Below, piece by piece: positions 26,001-41,700 of a DNA stretch of 64,000 bases. Position 1 is the first letter of the stretch. Each line of letters opens with the position of its first letter. The DNA is from Trichinella spiralis (taxonomy: Eukaryota; Nematoda; Enoplea; Trichinellida; Trichinellidae), in assembly GCA_000181795.3 (NCBI GenBank), contig CM012955.1:1305836-1369835 (forward strand), written 5' to 3'. The position numbers were made by a program, and so were the translations under genes. The notes under the pieces were generated by a model, which was not told the DNA's origin, searched no databases, and saw only the letters and a program-made list of their open reading frames with translations.

Positions 26001-26958
26001 TCGCGCTTGATTTAGCCACGTGCTTTGTGATGGCAATTTTCCCGGCGACGAGATTTGCAGATTTGTTGATAAATCGCCGCGCGTGCTGTTGCAAAGATTT
26101 CAGAGGTAGATAAACATTTGACTCATCATGGACTATTTTAGAAGAGGATCCTCTCTTGGGAAATTGTATATCGTCGTTGTACGCTGATCAAGCGGATCGA
26201 TTCGCACTATAACCACTGACCACTATATTAACCTACAGAAGATTCAAAGTAATTAATCATTTAAATAATTCACATATTTGGGCATGTAAGCAAAATAAAT
26301 TTTCCCCATACAAATATATACATACATACAAACAAACATACATACATACATACATATGCGTGCATATGTATGGAAAAGTGGGGTTTCGAAAAATGCAAAA
26401 CACCACCAAATATCACCAATTCCAAATAAAAATGTCAATCTCAGACGAGCCAGCTAGAGAAAAAGCAAATTATTGGAACGATAGGCGTCGAACCGAAAAA
26501 CATGCATCAAGCTTCTGGTTCATTCATCTGTGCACAAAGATACAATCTTCACTGGTCACTAGTGGCATCCCCTGTTCCAATGCACTGACGGCAAATTAAA
26601 AACAACCTTTTCGCTAATGCGTCATGCAAGCTTCAGCTCATCTCTGAAAGTTCCATTTTGACCGAATCATCCAACCGTGAGCAGCATTTTCAAAAATTAT
26701 CACCATCTGCTTTTCAGTTTGTCAAAAAATTTTCCATCACCCTCTTGAAAGCAACTTCAATATTTTACAACCAATTTCAAATACTGTTGGCATAAAATTT
26801 TTCAAATAAACTACAAAAAAGTAAAAAACTGAAATTACGTTAATATTTTTCGAGAAAATGAAAAAAAATTTTAATGTTCATGAAAAGAAATGAAAAAAGA
26901 AGAGAAAAAATGAGAAAGAAACCAAAATTAAATTAAACTAAAAAAATTAATGAAAATT
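23065..26958. other. long gene-free region upstream of the T-box gene
   Basis: Nearly 4 kb lacks any ORF with splice or homology support. It lies 5' of the Tbx20-type gene, so it is the natural place for its promoter and enhancers. Base composition is not uniform: 25.2-26.2 kb is less A+T-rich than its surroundings and contains a 12-bp palindrome (AGAGGATCCTCT at about 26143) and an inverted repeat at 24650/24738. A CATA/TACA tract lies at about 26310-26360. The right end is the 3' side of the 4E-T-like gene. Confidence 0.5.
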
Positions 26959-29181
26959 CTATTCGTTCAATTCTGCCTGGGAAATTTTCTCTATCAAAGA
27001 GTGCAACAGTGAATGAAGTTCACCGTCGGAATTTTCCCCAGTTTGTCGATTTGTGATGTTCGTCATTGAGGTTCTTTCTACATTTTCGTAAAATTTCGAC
27101 GAACGCTTTCTGCGATCTGCTTTTGAACAAACATTATCCGATTTTTCAGCTAACCTCTGCACAGCAAAACAAACACACATTTCACAAATAAAGAAAAAAA
27201 TAATCAAGTACTACAGTAGGAATACAGAATACCTTCTTCGTTGTCGACTTGCTCGAAACGTTCGACGACGGAATTTGGACGAGTTCTTCAAACTGAAAAA
27301 GTTTAATCTCTAATTATAAATAAATAGACAAATAAATAAATCACCAAAATAATTATTAAAAAATACTTCTTCCAAAATTTCTGCAATTTCTGCAATTGAA
27401 CCATAATTTTCTTCTTTTTTTCTATTCAATCGTCTTCCTTCGCACAACATGCTTTGCAAACTGGACAATGGCCTTTCAACTCCTTGAAAGCAAAACCAAA
27501 CACAAACAACAACAACACAAAATTTCGCTTTTAAAGAAAACCAGAACTCATACCAGAGGACAAGACATTTTCAACATCCTTACGAGATGTCAACTGCTTG
27601 GATGTATATTTTTCTTCAGATGATTTTGCTGACAGACAATCTGAAGAATTTTGTGTCTTTTTGTCCATAATTACATTCGAAGAGATTGTCTCCTTTTTTA
27701 TCACTAATTTTCCATTTTGGATATTTATATCTTTCAAAGCATCACGCAACGAAGAAGCTTGAAACAACATGTCCAGCACTGATATAGGATAGATTGAACA
27801 TTTACTAAAGTAAACTTACTGTCCGATTTACAACTGCCACTTTCAGCTGTGGTAGGAGGAACATTTCTCATTTTCTAAAATTCATATTTAACCAACTGTA
27901 AAACAATTAAACTTACACAAATACATATATAATAAATAATTATTTTATTAAACTTGCAAGAAACATGAAATAGAGAACAAAATACACCTACCAGTCGACT
28001 GATTTCTGGCTTTGCAAATGGATACATGTCGTTTTCATCTACAGCATTCTGTTTCGTCTTATTTTCTTGATCAAAATTTTCCAAACAACGCAATCTACAA
28101 CAATATACTGTTCAAAAGTTAAATTATTATCACCACATATATTGCATAATGACTGCACAATTGTTTGCATTTTTTACCTCTTAGATTTGGCAGAATTACT
28201 AGTCGACTGAGTGATGTCAGAATGAAAAGAGGAAGAAGAAGCGGAATCATGAGCAGGTGGTCGTGAATTGAAAAATCCACCACTTTCACCAACTCCTTCG
28301 GAATGGAGGAAATCGTCCATTTGAATAAATTTAAAATCACAACCAGAATGTGCTGCGGTGGTGGAAGCCTTTCTTTTCTTCGTCACCGGCTTACAGTGAT
28401 CCTTTTCACCAATCTGACGAAAAACAATTTCTCTTTCGTTTGAATTCTCTTTATTCCCTAAATCAAATAAATTCATTAATAATTTCTTTCACTATTTTAA
28501 AATTAAATATTTTTTCTATTACCAATGAAAATAGAATGTTGTTCCGTTCTGGGTGTGAATTGATTCATTTCACTGTTTGCTCTTATACTTTCGGAATGCT
28601 AATGCAACAGAAAAATGAGTAAATAATAAAACTTTTTAATTACAAAGTTATTATTTGATGAAAAATTAAAAAATCACTTTTTTATTTAAAAATACAATTA
28701 TTAAATGCAGCATAAAAGTACAGTTTCAAAAATCTTTTGAAATATACAATTTTTGCACTTACTAACAAATCAGATTGATCTTCGTTCTTCTTCACAAAAG
28801 AATCGCCTAAACAAATTGATGTACTTCAATTGAAAAATTATGATTTCAATAAACGCTCAAGTAGATTTTCAATAATATTAAAATATAAAATGTCTAGAGC
28901 TTTTCAATTAAATTGAGATTTACGTGTTGCGTTGTGTCGCCTTAGTAAAACTGGCCCACCAAACAATTCCACACTTTCAGGTCTAGAGTGGGAGAAATTT
29001 GGTTGATATCCTCTAGAAAAACGTTTCTGAAAAGGAGATTTTCTGAATGGTAAAAAAAACCACAACAAAGATCAATCTGACCATTGCTGAATTATTAAAT
29101 CGCATACTCCCACCTCGCCAACGACCGTTTCGCACCCAATTCATTTCTTGACAATTTTGCACTTTGGAAGAAAGTGAACAA
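26959..29181 (-). CDS. 4E-T-like (EIF4ENIF1) candidate, 5' end not found
   Basis: Eleven exons join in one frame: 29114-29181, 28924-29042, 28763-28806, 28523-28598, 28168-28457, 27992-28094, 27820-27874, 27554-27778, 27367-27482, 27233-27292 and 26959-27156. They give about 450 residues, Ser/Asn/Lys-rich and mostly disordered. The motif order resembles 4E-T. PNFSHSRPESVELFGG parallels the conserved W-F-S..IEL segment. A basic stretch (KKRKAST) follows, then CDFKFIQMDDFL in the place of the FDF motif that binds DDX6, then KSDMLDMLFQASSL in the place of the VDILEML segment. 4E-T links eIF4E to DDX6 in mRNP granules and represses translation. The eIF4E-binding YxxxxL motif should be in the missing 5' exon(s). 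A KEN tripeptide (GNKENS) could be a degron. Without an alignment the identity stays tentative. Confidence 0.5.
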
Positions 29182-29898
29182 CTGAGAAATTATCAATTAT
29201 AATATTTAACAAAAAATATACAGCTTCACTTTTCTCTAAATAAAGTAGTTTACGTTTATAAAATTTTCAAATGCAAAATTATATCACGTTCAAAAATTAA
29301 AATCCATCGTACTGTAAAAAATGCAAGCATTAATTTTTATCAACATCTTTTTATTCGCCATTTGAGCAAAATTAAAGTAGTGAGGCAGAAATATAAATAT
29401 TTCACTTTTATTTAAAGACATAAGTTAGCCTTTTTCAAATTTATTTACAATTACATCACAGTTCAAATATTAAAATTTTGTACTGTAGAACTGCAAGCAT
29501 TAATCTTTATCGTAGTAAATTTTCCATTAACTTTTATGCAAAACTGTTACAATTTGGAGCTATTCAACAAACATCAACAATTCAATATTAATAATGAACA
29601 CTTTCCAAATTTCTTCGAGTAATTTAAACTTTTCAAAAGTTGTTCACGCTTTCATATTCAACAAAGCATTACACTGAAAAGAATCATTTTTTTGTAAATC
29701 AATTTGCCAAAAAAAGTTCTTTAATAAAAAAAAATAACTTAAAAACTTCAAAATTTACTTCAGAATTGCCCAAAATAATACGCACTCATGAACCAACGAA
29801 AAAAGGTATATAAATGACAGTGATTATTTGCGTTGAATGTCACCAAATCACAAAATTATCCTAAAGATGCCGTTTTTCACATGGGCTATCTATACTTT
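29182..29898. other. short interval between two minus-strand genes
   Basis: This contains the HADHA 3' UTR and must hold the missing first exon(s) and promoter of the 4E-T-like gene if that gene is real. I found no ATG exon with a matching donor, so the 5' end stays open. Two copies of a degenerate ATGCTTGCA...ACAGTAC block occur near 29318 and 29492 on the minus strand. Confidence 0.45.
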
Positions 29899-33781
<3,883 letters not shown>

Positions 33782-35180
33782 TCTTCGTTCAGATACCAAA
33801 TATGATGCTTTCAAAACAACAGCTGGATCAGTTTACCTGACTACTTTCTAAAATGTAAATAAGTAATAAATCCATGTGTTAATGTTGGTACTTATGCGTG
33901 ATAATAAATAAATAAATGATTTTCAGTATTGCAGCAAGATAAAAAAATTAATAAAATTAAAATTAATGTATAAAGGAAAAGCTTACATTAAAAGAAAAAA
34001 TAATAATTTCCTAACACGAGGACAAATACAAAAGCAATTAAAAATAATCAAGTACATGCTATAATGTATGTTATGTAAAACTTAGGAAAATGATTAAATA
34101 ACTTTTAACTTTAATAAGTAATGCATCCATTTTATTAATTATTTTATAAATTATATAAATACTTATTAAATGGTTTGAAAAATTTGTCCACAACGCATTA
34201 TACACTGACCAAATGAAGCAAACTGGAAAAAGATGATTCACAGACGAAGTTAAAATTTCTTGCCAAAAAATAAAAAATTGATTTTATTGAAAGTTTAAAA
34301 TATTTCTGTAAAAATCTGCCATTTACAGTAGATTGATAATGCTATTTTCGAGACTGAGTCAGCGTCAGTTGTCACGATAGAGCTAGCTGCAAATCTCCGC
34401 AGTGGCTATTTTTGTCAGAATTTTTGAAAGCGTTTGAACACGAGTAGCTTATTATATGTAAATGCGAACCTCAGTTGTGGCAGAGAGTTTGAGTTTGTGC
34501 TGCATTCATTGTGTCGTGCTGTCGTTGTTTGTCGCTTTGTATACTGTCCAAAATACCAGGCTGCATGTTGGTAGGTAGCTGGTAGAAGTGCCAGCAAAGA
34601 TTTTTTGTATTATCATGGGCCCTAGTAAAAGTAGCTTCCGAGCAAGCAATATTAATGCATTATTTTCATTATTAATTTTATCAAATATTTTCTACATACA
34701 ATTACAGTACGCTTTCGAACAAGCGTGGCGTGAACTAACTTTCTGTTATTTATAAACATACCAAATATATATATCTAACATTAGTATGCTGTTTTTAATT
34801 AAGAGTTTTTTAACTGAAGCAAAGCAATATCCATTTTTGAATTTACAAAATAATTCTTGATTTACTCTTACTATCGATAAATTTATAATTTATTTTATTG
34901 CAAAGGAAATATTTTAATTTCAATTTAATTTCGTTATTATAATCAATTATGTTTAATGCTTGAGAAATACTGCAGCAATTAAAATGAACCGCTTCGTTTC
35001 ATTGCCGTTGTGAAGGCAATGATAATGTTGCTTAGTTGAAACAACTTTGCATTGAATTTTACGTCACAAAAAATTGTTACGCTTTGCACCTGAACGTGTT
35101 TCAGCTATTTTCAGGCTTATTTGACAAAATATACGAGCCCCTACACTGAAATTCATTGTGCGATACCTGTTAAATTTTCA
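33782..35180. other. divergent promoter region, HADHA / MRPL19
   Basis: Both flanking genes point away from this stretch and both encode mitochondrial proteins, so it should contain their promoters. A less A+T-rich patch at about 34340-34610 stands out against the AT-rich rest. I see no coding exon with support; a 60-codon minus ORF at 34415-34597 has no splice or homology evidence. Confidence 0.5.
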
Positions 35181-36542
35181 ATGTACTCTGCAATTCGTAA
35201 ATGTAATCCTATCGTAATGTTCTATATTCAACATCCAGTTTATTGTATTTTTCTTGTTTCAGTGGCCGGTTTGAGAGCACAAAGAAAGTTCGATTTTAGA
35301 AAATTTTGTTCATCTGTATTTGAAAGTATATCTTCTGAATCTTTACAGTCCAGAAATGTAAATCAACATGGCACTTCTATTCTTCATGAATTCAGGTATG
35401 TTGATTGTTCCAAATTCAACAGTCGCATAGTCTTGAGTCGGCATTTTTAGCTACTGAAATGCAAATGTAACTAATTAAACTTACTGATAAAAGATAATGG
35501 AATTTTTTGCAATTATAGACAGAAGTACACCTTACCTTTGTATGACAACAGTATTAATTATAGACATAGTTTTCCGGAGTTTCTTCCCGATCCAGATTTC
35601 AAAAGACGAAATACTCTTCGAGAGAAATTGGAACGCATTGACATGCTGAGGCGTCGACAGGTTCTAGATATTCCGGAGTTTTATGTCGGTATATTTCAAC
35701 TACAGATATCATAAAGCGAATTTTTTTTATTTTCGTTGACAATGCTTTTTGCAGGTAGCATTATGGCTGTCACGTTATCAGTACCTTATACGAAGGACAG
35801 AACGAACCGATTTGTTGGAATTTGCATTCAGCGAGATTTTCGCGGTTTGCGACACTTCTTCACCTTACGAAATGTCATTGACAATGAAGGTATTGTAAAT
35901 AAAGTTTTCAGCGTAAAAGGTGTATTCAGAAATTGTGAACACTTTTGAAGGCTTTGAAATTCGTTACAACTTGTACAACCCAACGGTGCGAAAGATCGAA
36001 GTTTTAAAATTGGAAAAACGTTTGGACGACGAACTGTTTTATTTACGTGATGCTCTACCGGAATATTCGACTATACCTTTCGATATGGAAGCAGAACCTC
36101 GACCAGTGGGTGCCGTGCCGCTGAACAAAACAAAAGTAATGAATTATTGAAAAAACAGGAAAAAAAAGCTAAACGGAACTTTCAAGGTAAAGTTGAAGCC
36201 TCCGCCTTGGACAAAACGCTGGGAATTGTGCGATTTTAAAGGGATTGAAGATTTCTGGCACTTGGTTACTCCTTACTATAAACTACGATACAGACGGGTA
36301 TATAACGTTTTGAAAAGATAAAGTTGAATATTTTATTTTATTGTTTTGAGACGAATATGGAACCCTGGAGAAAATATGACATCGTCGATCATTACAGAAA
36401 AGAAATATCGGCAGAAGATCAGCAACTAATATTGGACCATGTTCATGATTTCGAAAAGCAATGTCAACTGAATAAGCCCGAGATGAAAACTCGTTCCATG
36501 CTTCACAATTTGAAAGCACGTCTTGCTAAACAGCATAACTGA
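35181..36542 (+). CDS. MRPL19: mitochondrial ribosomal protein bL19m
   Basis: Seven exons: 35181-35202, 35263-35395, 35519-35688, 35755-35889, 35930-36135, 36187-36297 and 36351-36542. Diagnostic matches to MRPL19 are [80 protein letters not shown] and the C-terminal [10 protein letters not shown]. The protein is a large-subunit component of the mitochondrial ribosome near the polypeptide exit and intersubunit region. The proposed first exon is short (MYSAIRK, basic and suited to a transit peptide). The 60-bp first intron is a multiple of three and open, so an unspliced reading frame also continues. AATAAA follows at 36559. The stop is only 67 bp from the end of the convergent ferredoxin gene. 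Confidence 0.95.
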
Positions 36543-36609
36543 AAGAAATTAATTGAATAATAAAATATCCAATTACTTATTTTACGTTGAAAAAAATGTC
36601 GTTAGAAAC

Positions 36610-37934
36610 CTAATGAAATTGTGTAGCATCCGGAAAACCTGGAACTACTACTTCCATCCCATCTAGTTGTTCAGTGAGTACAATTTGGCAGGCAAGTCTT
36701 GAACTGAAAATAATTCATCATTAAAAAACAAGAAACAGCTACAATTACTCTCACGTGTCGGTCAAACCATAGGCCAGATCCAACATATCCAATTCATCTT
36801 CACGTGGAGATGGCAAGTAATCATACTGTTCTCGTTTCAGTATTACATGACAAGTTGAGCAGGAGCACGTACCTCCGCAGATACCTAGAGAATAGAAGAA
36901 TAAAATTAGTAATAAATTATTCCGCTTTAAGCAAATTCAATAATTTAATATTTTCACTGCATACCGAAACCATCCAGAGGTATGTTCTCATTGAATACGA
37001 TATCCAAAAGTGTGTCGCCTATTTTTCCATAAGCTTTGAATTGGTCCCCATGTGACGTTAAAAATGTCACAGCTATACTGAAAATAGAATAACATATTAT
37101 AACTAAAGAAAATGTACCACAGAAAAAATACGATGCGATATGTATGAATAAAATTGCACGTGTACCTGAAGATCAGTCACTCGTTCTGTAACTATATTGA
37201 AACATTTTTAAAACATTCTTGAATTAAACAACAAGTTCAATTTGTTTTAAAAAATTTTCATCGATAGACTAATCAATTGAATTTAAATTACAAAAATCAA
37301 ATAATAGAAATCTCAGTGATAGTTGCCAAGGAAAATTATTTAAGACTTGATTTTATCAATTTTACAGACAGCCATACATTTTAAGAAACCTATAGTTGAT
37401 CACTTTGCATGTTTTTCATTTGGCAGCTGCTTTAATACTGCATGACAGATAAAAACATAAAATGTAACAAACTCTAAGAAAAGCATTTATAAAACTTAGA
37501 ACAATAAGCGCTCTGCAGGCAATACACATTCAGGAAAGCATTCTGTACAATTAAAGACAACAACATTAAACATGAGATGCTTGATTTTTCATAGTATTTC
37601 TAAATTAAACATGCTGTTATGTTAAAAAAGCCCTACAGCAGAAACGCTGACAAAGTTATATATGTATGCATGAACGTACGAAAGTACGTATGTATGTATG
37701 TATGTATGTATGTGTTTGTTTGTTTGTTTGTTTGTATGTATATTAGGCAAAGAAATAATTTCCATTTCAAACAGTGCAAAAGAATTCTTACGGCTTTTTT
37801 TCTTGACTCAGCGAACTGGTGCTCAAGCGTTGAATTTTAAAATTTTGAAAACAATATTTTAAACCGATCCACTTGAAACTCTGCTGTCGCATTCTGTACA
37901 ACTCGAACGCCAGCTTTAACTTGTGGAACCGCAT
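36610..37934 (-). CDS. FDX2: mitochondrial [2Fe-2S] ferredoxin, FDX2 type
   Basis: Four exons fit exactly: 37792-37934, 36965-37077, 36755-36884 and 36610-36703. The first codes a basic presequence (MRFHKLKLAFELYRMRQQ...IQRLSTSSLS). The core shows VTFLTSHG, a C-x5-C-x2-C cluster ligand set in GICGGTCSCSTCHV, the acidic partner-binding helix EDELDMLDLAYGL, and the fourth Cys in SRLACQIVLTEQLDGMEV. DMLD plus SRLACQIVL is closer to FDX2 (ISC2) than to FDX1. The role is electron transfer from ferredoxin reductase for Fe-S cluster assembly in the mitochondrial matrix. The 0.7-kb first intron carries a TATG/TTTG repeat. It is convergent with MRPL19. Confidence 0.94.
37684..37741. repeat. (TATG)n / (TTTG)n microsatellite in FDX2 intron 1
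   Basis: Tandem TATG units followed by TTTG units, with partial flanking copies. The tract is intronic relative to the ferredoxin gene and produces a spurious ORF of V, C and M residues on the plus strand. Confidence 0.85.
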
Positions 37935-38774
37935 TTTTAAAATACGACACTTTGTCTAAAGCAAACAATTTTCAAAATCGACGTTGAAATATTGTCAATG
38001 AGTTCGTTGCAATTGGGGTAAAAACGTGGAATGAAATTTATTTAAAAAAAACATACTTAATGTTTTATATATTCTGAAATCTGGTATAGAAGGTATATTA
38101 ACTGAAATTAAAACTTGAATTTACACAACATTAAATAGAACAATTCGATCAATTATGTCATACTGTAACGGTAGCAGTTTTTGCATTCTTACCCCATGAA
38201 TAATTTTACCTTCAAAGTTAAATTTGATTTTATATGAAATTTTAAAAACAAATTCAAAGAATTGACTAAAGACGAGTAACATTTGAATAATTATTTTTTA
38301 TTTTTCAACAATTCAAACCAAGAAACATCATATCAAAGTAAAGTTTGTTACCGTAATACTGACTGACGTCAAGCAGTAAATTTGTGAAGAAAATAAAACC
38401 ATATTAACTGGAATGCGTAAGCTTTACTGATAATGCAAAATGAAAACCATCACCACCAGAATGCTTGAACAAATAAAATAATTAAAAAAGATCTAAAAAA
38501 CAATTCCTTCATATTAAAACAACTGAGAACAGGAGGAACGCGTAATAATTCAATAACATATATATACTGATAATGCAAAATGAAAACCATCACCACCAGA
38601 ATGCTTGAATAAATGAAATAATTTAAAAAAGATCTAAAAAAACAATTCCTTCATATTCAAAACAGCTGAGAATATGAGGAACGCGTGATAATTCAATGAG
38701 ATATGTATTACGTGCAATTAGTTGTTTAAGCTACGCATGTTGAGAGGGACAAAAGCAGTTTCTCGTCAGATCAT
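37935..38774. other. intergenic, with a 140-bp tandem duplication
   Basis: This lies between the FDX2 start and the PRMT5 stop, both on the minus strand, so it holds the FDX2 promoter and the PRMT5 3' UTR. The only notable structure is the direct repeat listed at 38425-38703. No exon is seen. Confidence 0.55.
38425..38703. repeat. tandem direct duplication, ~140-bp unit, two copies
   Basis: The block beginning TACTGATAATGCAAAATGAA at 38425 recurs at 38565, and the match continues through AGATCTAAAAAA, CAATTCCTTCATATT and GGAACGCGT to about 38703. The copies differ by scattered substitutions and single-base indels, so the duplication is not brand new. Neither copy has coding potential. Confidence 0.93.
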
Positions 38775-41700
38775 TCAGAAAAACAACGCAAATGACCAAG
38801 AACGACCGTTCGGATTTTGCACCGGCAACACCGTCGGTTTGGCCAACCACCATTCGTACCAAACTTTGCCGTGTCCAGTGTTTCGCCAAAAATGAATTTC
38901 AATTTCAGCACCAGCTTTCACCATTACAGGAGTCTTGAAGAAAAATTCAAACAGAAACTCAACAACACAGCACAGATTGACAGAAAAATAATTCATCCCT
39001 TACCACCAACGGAAAGAACATTGAGAACCAACTTCTCATGTTTGGTGTGTGGTTACTGGGAAGAATACCTGAAAAAGAGAATAAACATTAAAATTTCTAC
39101 AATATACAGACAGAGTAGTTTAAAATTGCAATTCTTACTCAATGCATGATCCTTGTACAAGATGCAGTAAAAGTAGCCCAAGAAACCTGACAATTCACAA
39201 TCAATTTCCGATCGAAATTTCAATACCTTGTAAAAATTCTTCTGTTTCGGTTTTGCGTTACCTTAAACATAGCAAACAATAAACAAAAACAATGCATTTT
39301 TCCATCCCCTTTTAACATTGCAATATTGATATATGTTGCGCAAGTTAGCCGCCGTTCGGACTAGAAATTAGCAGAAAAAAATCCTTCAAACTAACATCCA
39401 ACTTTATGAGTGAATGGAAATAATGGCTTTGGGTAGTCAATGACAAATGCAGTAGCAGGATAGACAACATATCCACATTCCAAAGCATCCTGAAAACAGA
39501 ATGGCCATGTTATTTTTTTATTAATAAATTAACGCATCTTTCATTTAATAAATTAATAACGTTTACGTTATATTCCACTTGTTTACGATACTGAGCAGCG
39601 TTGTAGTGCAATTTCGGTGCATGAACCGGACTCAAATACGACTGGTAAAACTGCGGAATGCAAACCCCATCGGCTAAATTGAACAGTGAAAAGCAAAAAG
39701 AGAAAAAGGTTCACTTCCACGTTTTACGTACGTTTCAAAAATTTCATTGCTTCGTACAAACATTCTGGCGATAATTCATTGTCGCCGAACGAACCAAGCA
39801 TTTCTGAAACAATAATATCCGCCTTCGCTGGCGGCTTAAATTTTCGCACGTCACTGTGCACAATGTGCACTTTGCGATTCCATTTGGTTTTGTTCAGATG
39901 ATCAAGTCTTAATTTCAATGATGAGCAACATAAATAAGCACCAGCAATGACAATAAAAAACGTTAAAAAAATTATTTCCTTACGTGGACACTGCATTGAT
40001 ATTCTTTTCCACTGCTATCAACTGAAACGCCGGAATTGCAAAATGCTCCAACGCCTTCAACACGGCAGTGACAAGTGGTCCACGCCCAGCGCCACAAACG
40101 ATCACATTGCTAATGAACAGTATGAAATGAAACTTGCTGTTAATTTATGAAAATTCTAATTTTTCACTCACAAAAATGGAACGTCATCGCCAGATATTTT
40201 ATCAGAGATGGCTTCTTTGATGGCCATCTCGTACTGCATATATTTGACACTGTCGGTTTCGAAAACTTCATACGTCGCAGCACTGAGATCCTCAAAGAGA
40301 GGCTGCAAAGGGAGCTGCAAATAATCTCTGTAACTTCTCATCACACTAGAATTCTTTTCCATCGGCAAAACACGCTGATTTTTCTGTAACACACCATACA
40401 AACGAACAAATACAATAAATTTAAATAAAACACAATCGCATTTACGTAAAGACTGCGAACACAGAACGAGTATTCATTGACAGGAATAGTGTCCAACTGC
40501 TCCGAGTCGAATTCCAAAATTGCCCTCGATGTGCGAGCGAAAAGTATACTGAGCAATTGCCGATGGAATTCGCTGACTGTCGGCAAATCCCCTCCAGGCG
40601 ACGTTTGGAACACCTCACTGGGGATGATCAAACAGCCGATCGATTCTCCAGTCCAACGATCCAATATTTGCATATTATCGCACAGATCTGCGCCAATTTC
40701 CAAAGCCACTTCCAAACGCGCATCGTTGCCACAGGCGGTGCGCAATTGGTGATACAAATGCCATGCATCATCCGTCGTCTCGTCAATTCGATTCCACGTC
40801 AACGGCAAGCGACACCAAATCTTCAAATATGCCCATATTCAAGAAATAAACAGAAATCAAATTATTCAAAAACTACAATAAGTGAAAATTGAAAGAACAG
40901 AAAAGAAGAAAACAAAGGTCATCAGAAAAACCAAACCTAAATTCCAAACCTCTGCTTGCTATTACGCCCCCCCTCTCCTCCTCACCTTTCTCCTAGTTTC
41001 CTCCCCCCCTCCCCCTACCCCCCGTGGATATTCAATCATTGTAGATGTATTGTTGGGAATTGTGAACGATCATAACAAAGTGGAAAAATAACAACAATAA
41101 TAATGATAATAAAACGACGGTTGGGTGCCGCCACTTCCGGCCAAACCCGTAAGCCGCGGGCAAAACTATGAAACCAGAAAAAGAATCCAGTCTAGTTGCC
41201 AGAAAACCAATTAAACACAAACGCCGGACGCCGACAGCGCCACGCCCCCGCAGCTGCTGACAAAAACTGCTTCTTCGTCACGCTACCCGTATTTTGCAAC
41301 CGACCAAGCGAAAACGCTCAACCCACGTCACTGAAGCAACGTCCCAAAAGACGTTCAGCATCTTTCCTGTTCTTTCCTCTGCGTGAAGCAACAACAACAA
41401 AAAAAGCCGCATGTACAAATTCGTGACAAGCAACAGGCTTGCTTCGAATGCAAGCGACAAAGCGCACCAAGGACAGGATGCAACCGACTCGGTGGCGCCG
41501 AGTCCCATACTGCGAATGGCTGTCGCCCACACACCGACCCTCGACCCGCAAGAACCGCTCCCGTCGGTGGCAATGACCAACACTAGCATTGCCTACGTGC
41601 ACAGCCTGAATCTCGGAGACAACGATCAAAGCCAAGCGACAAGTGAACCCCGGACCCTGCCCGCTGGCAATGGTTCCCAAAGTGAACAGACCAAATCGCG

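Noticed and set aside
37141-37180. Possible extra FDX2 exon near 37.16 kb
   Set aside because: It is flanked by AG and GT words but breaks the frame, while exon 37792-37934 joins 36965-37077 perfectly without it.
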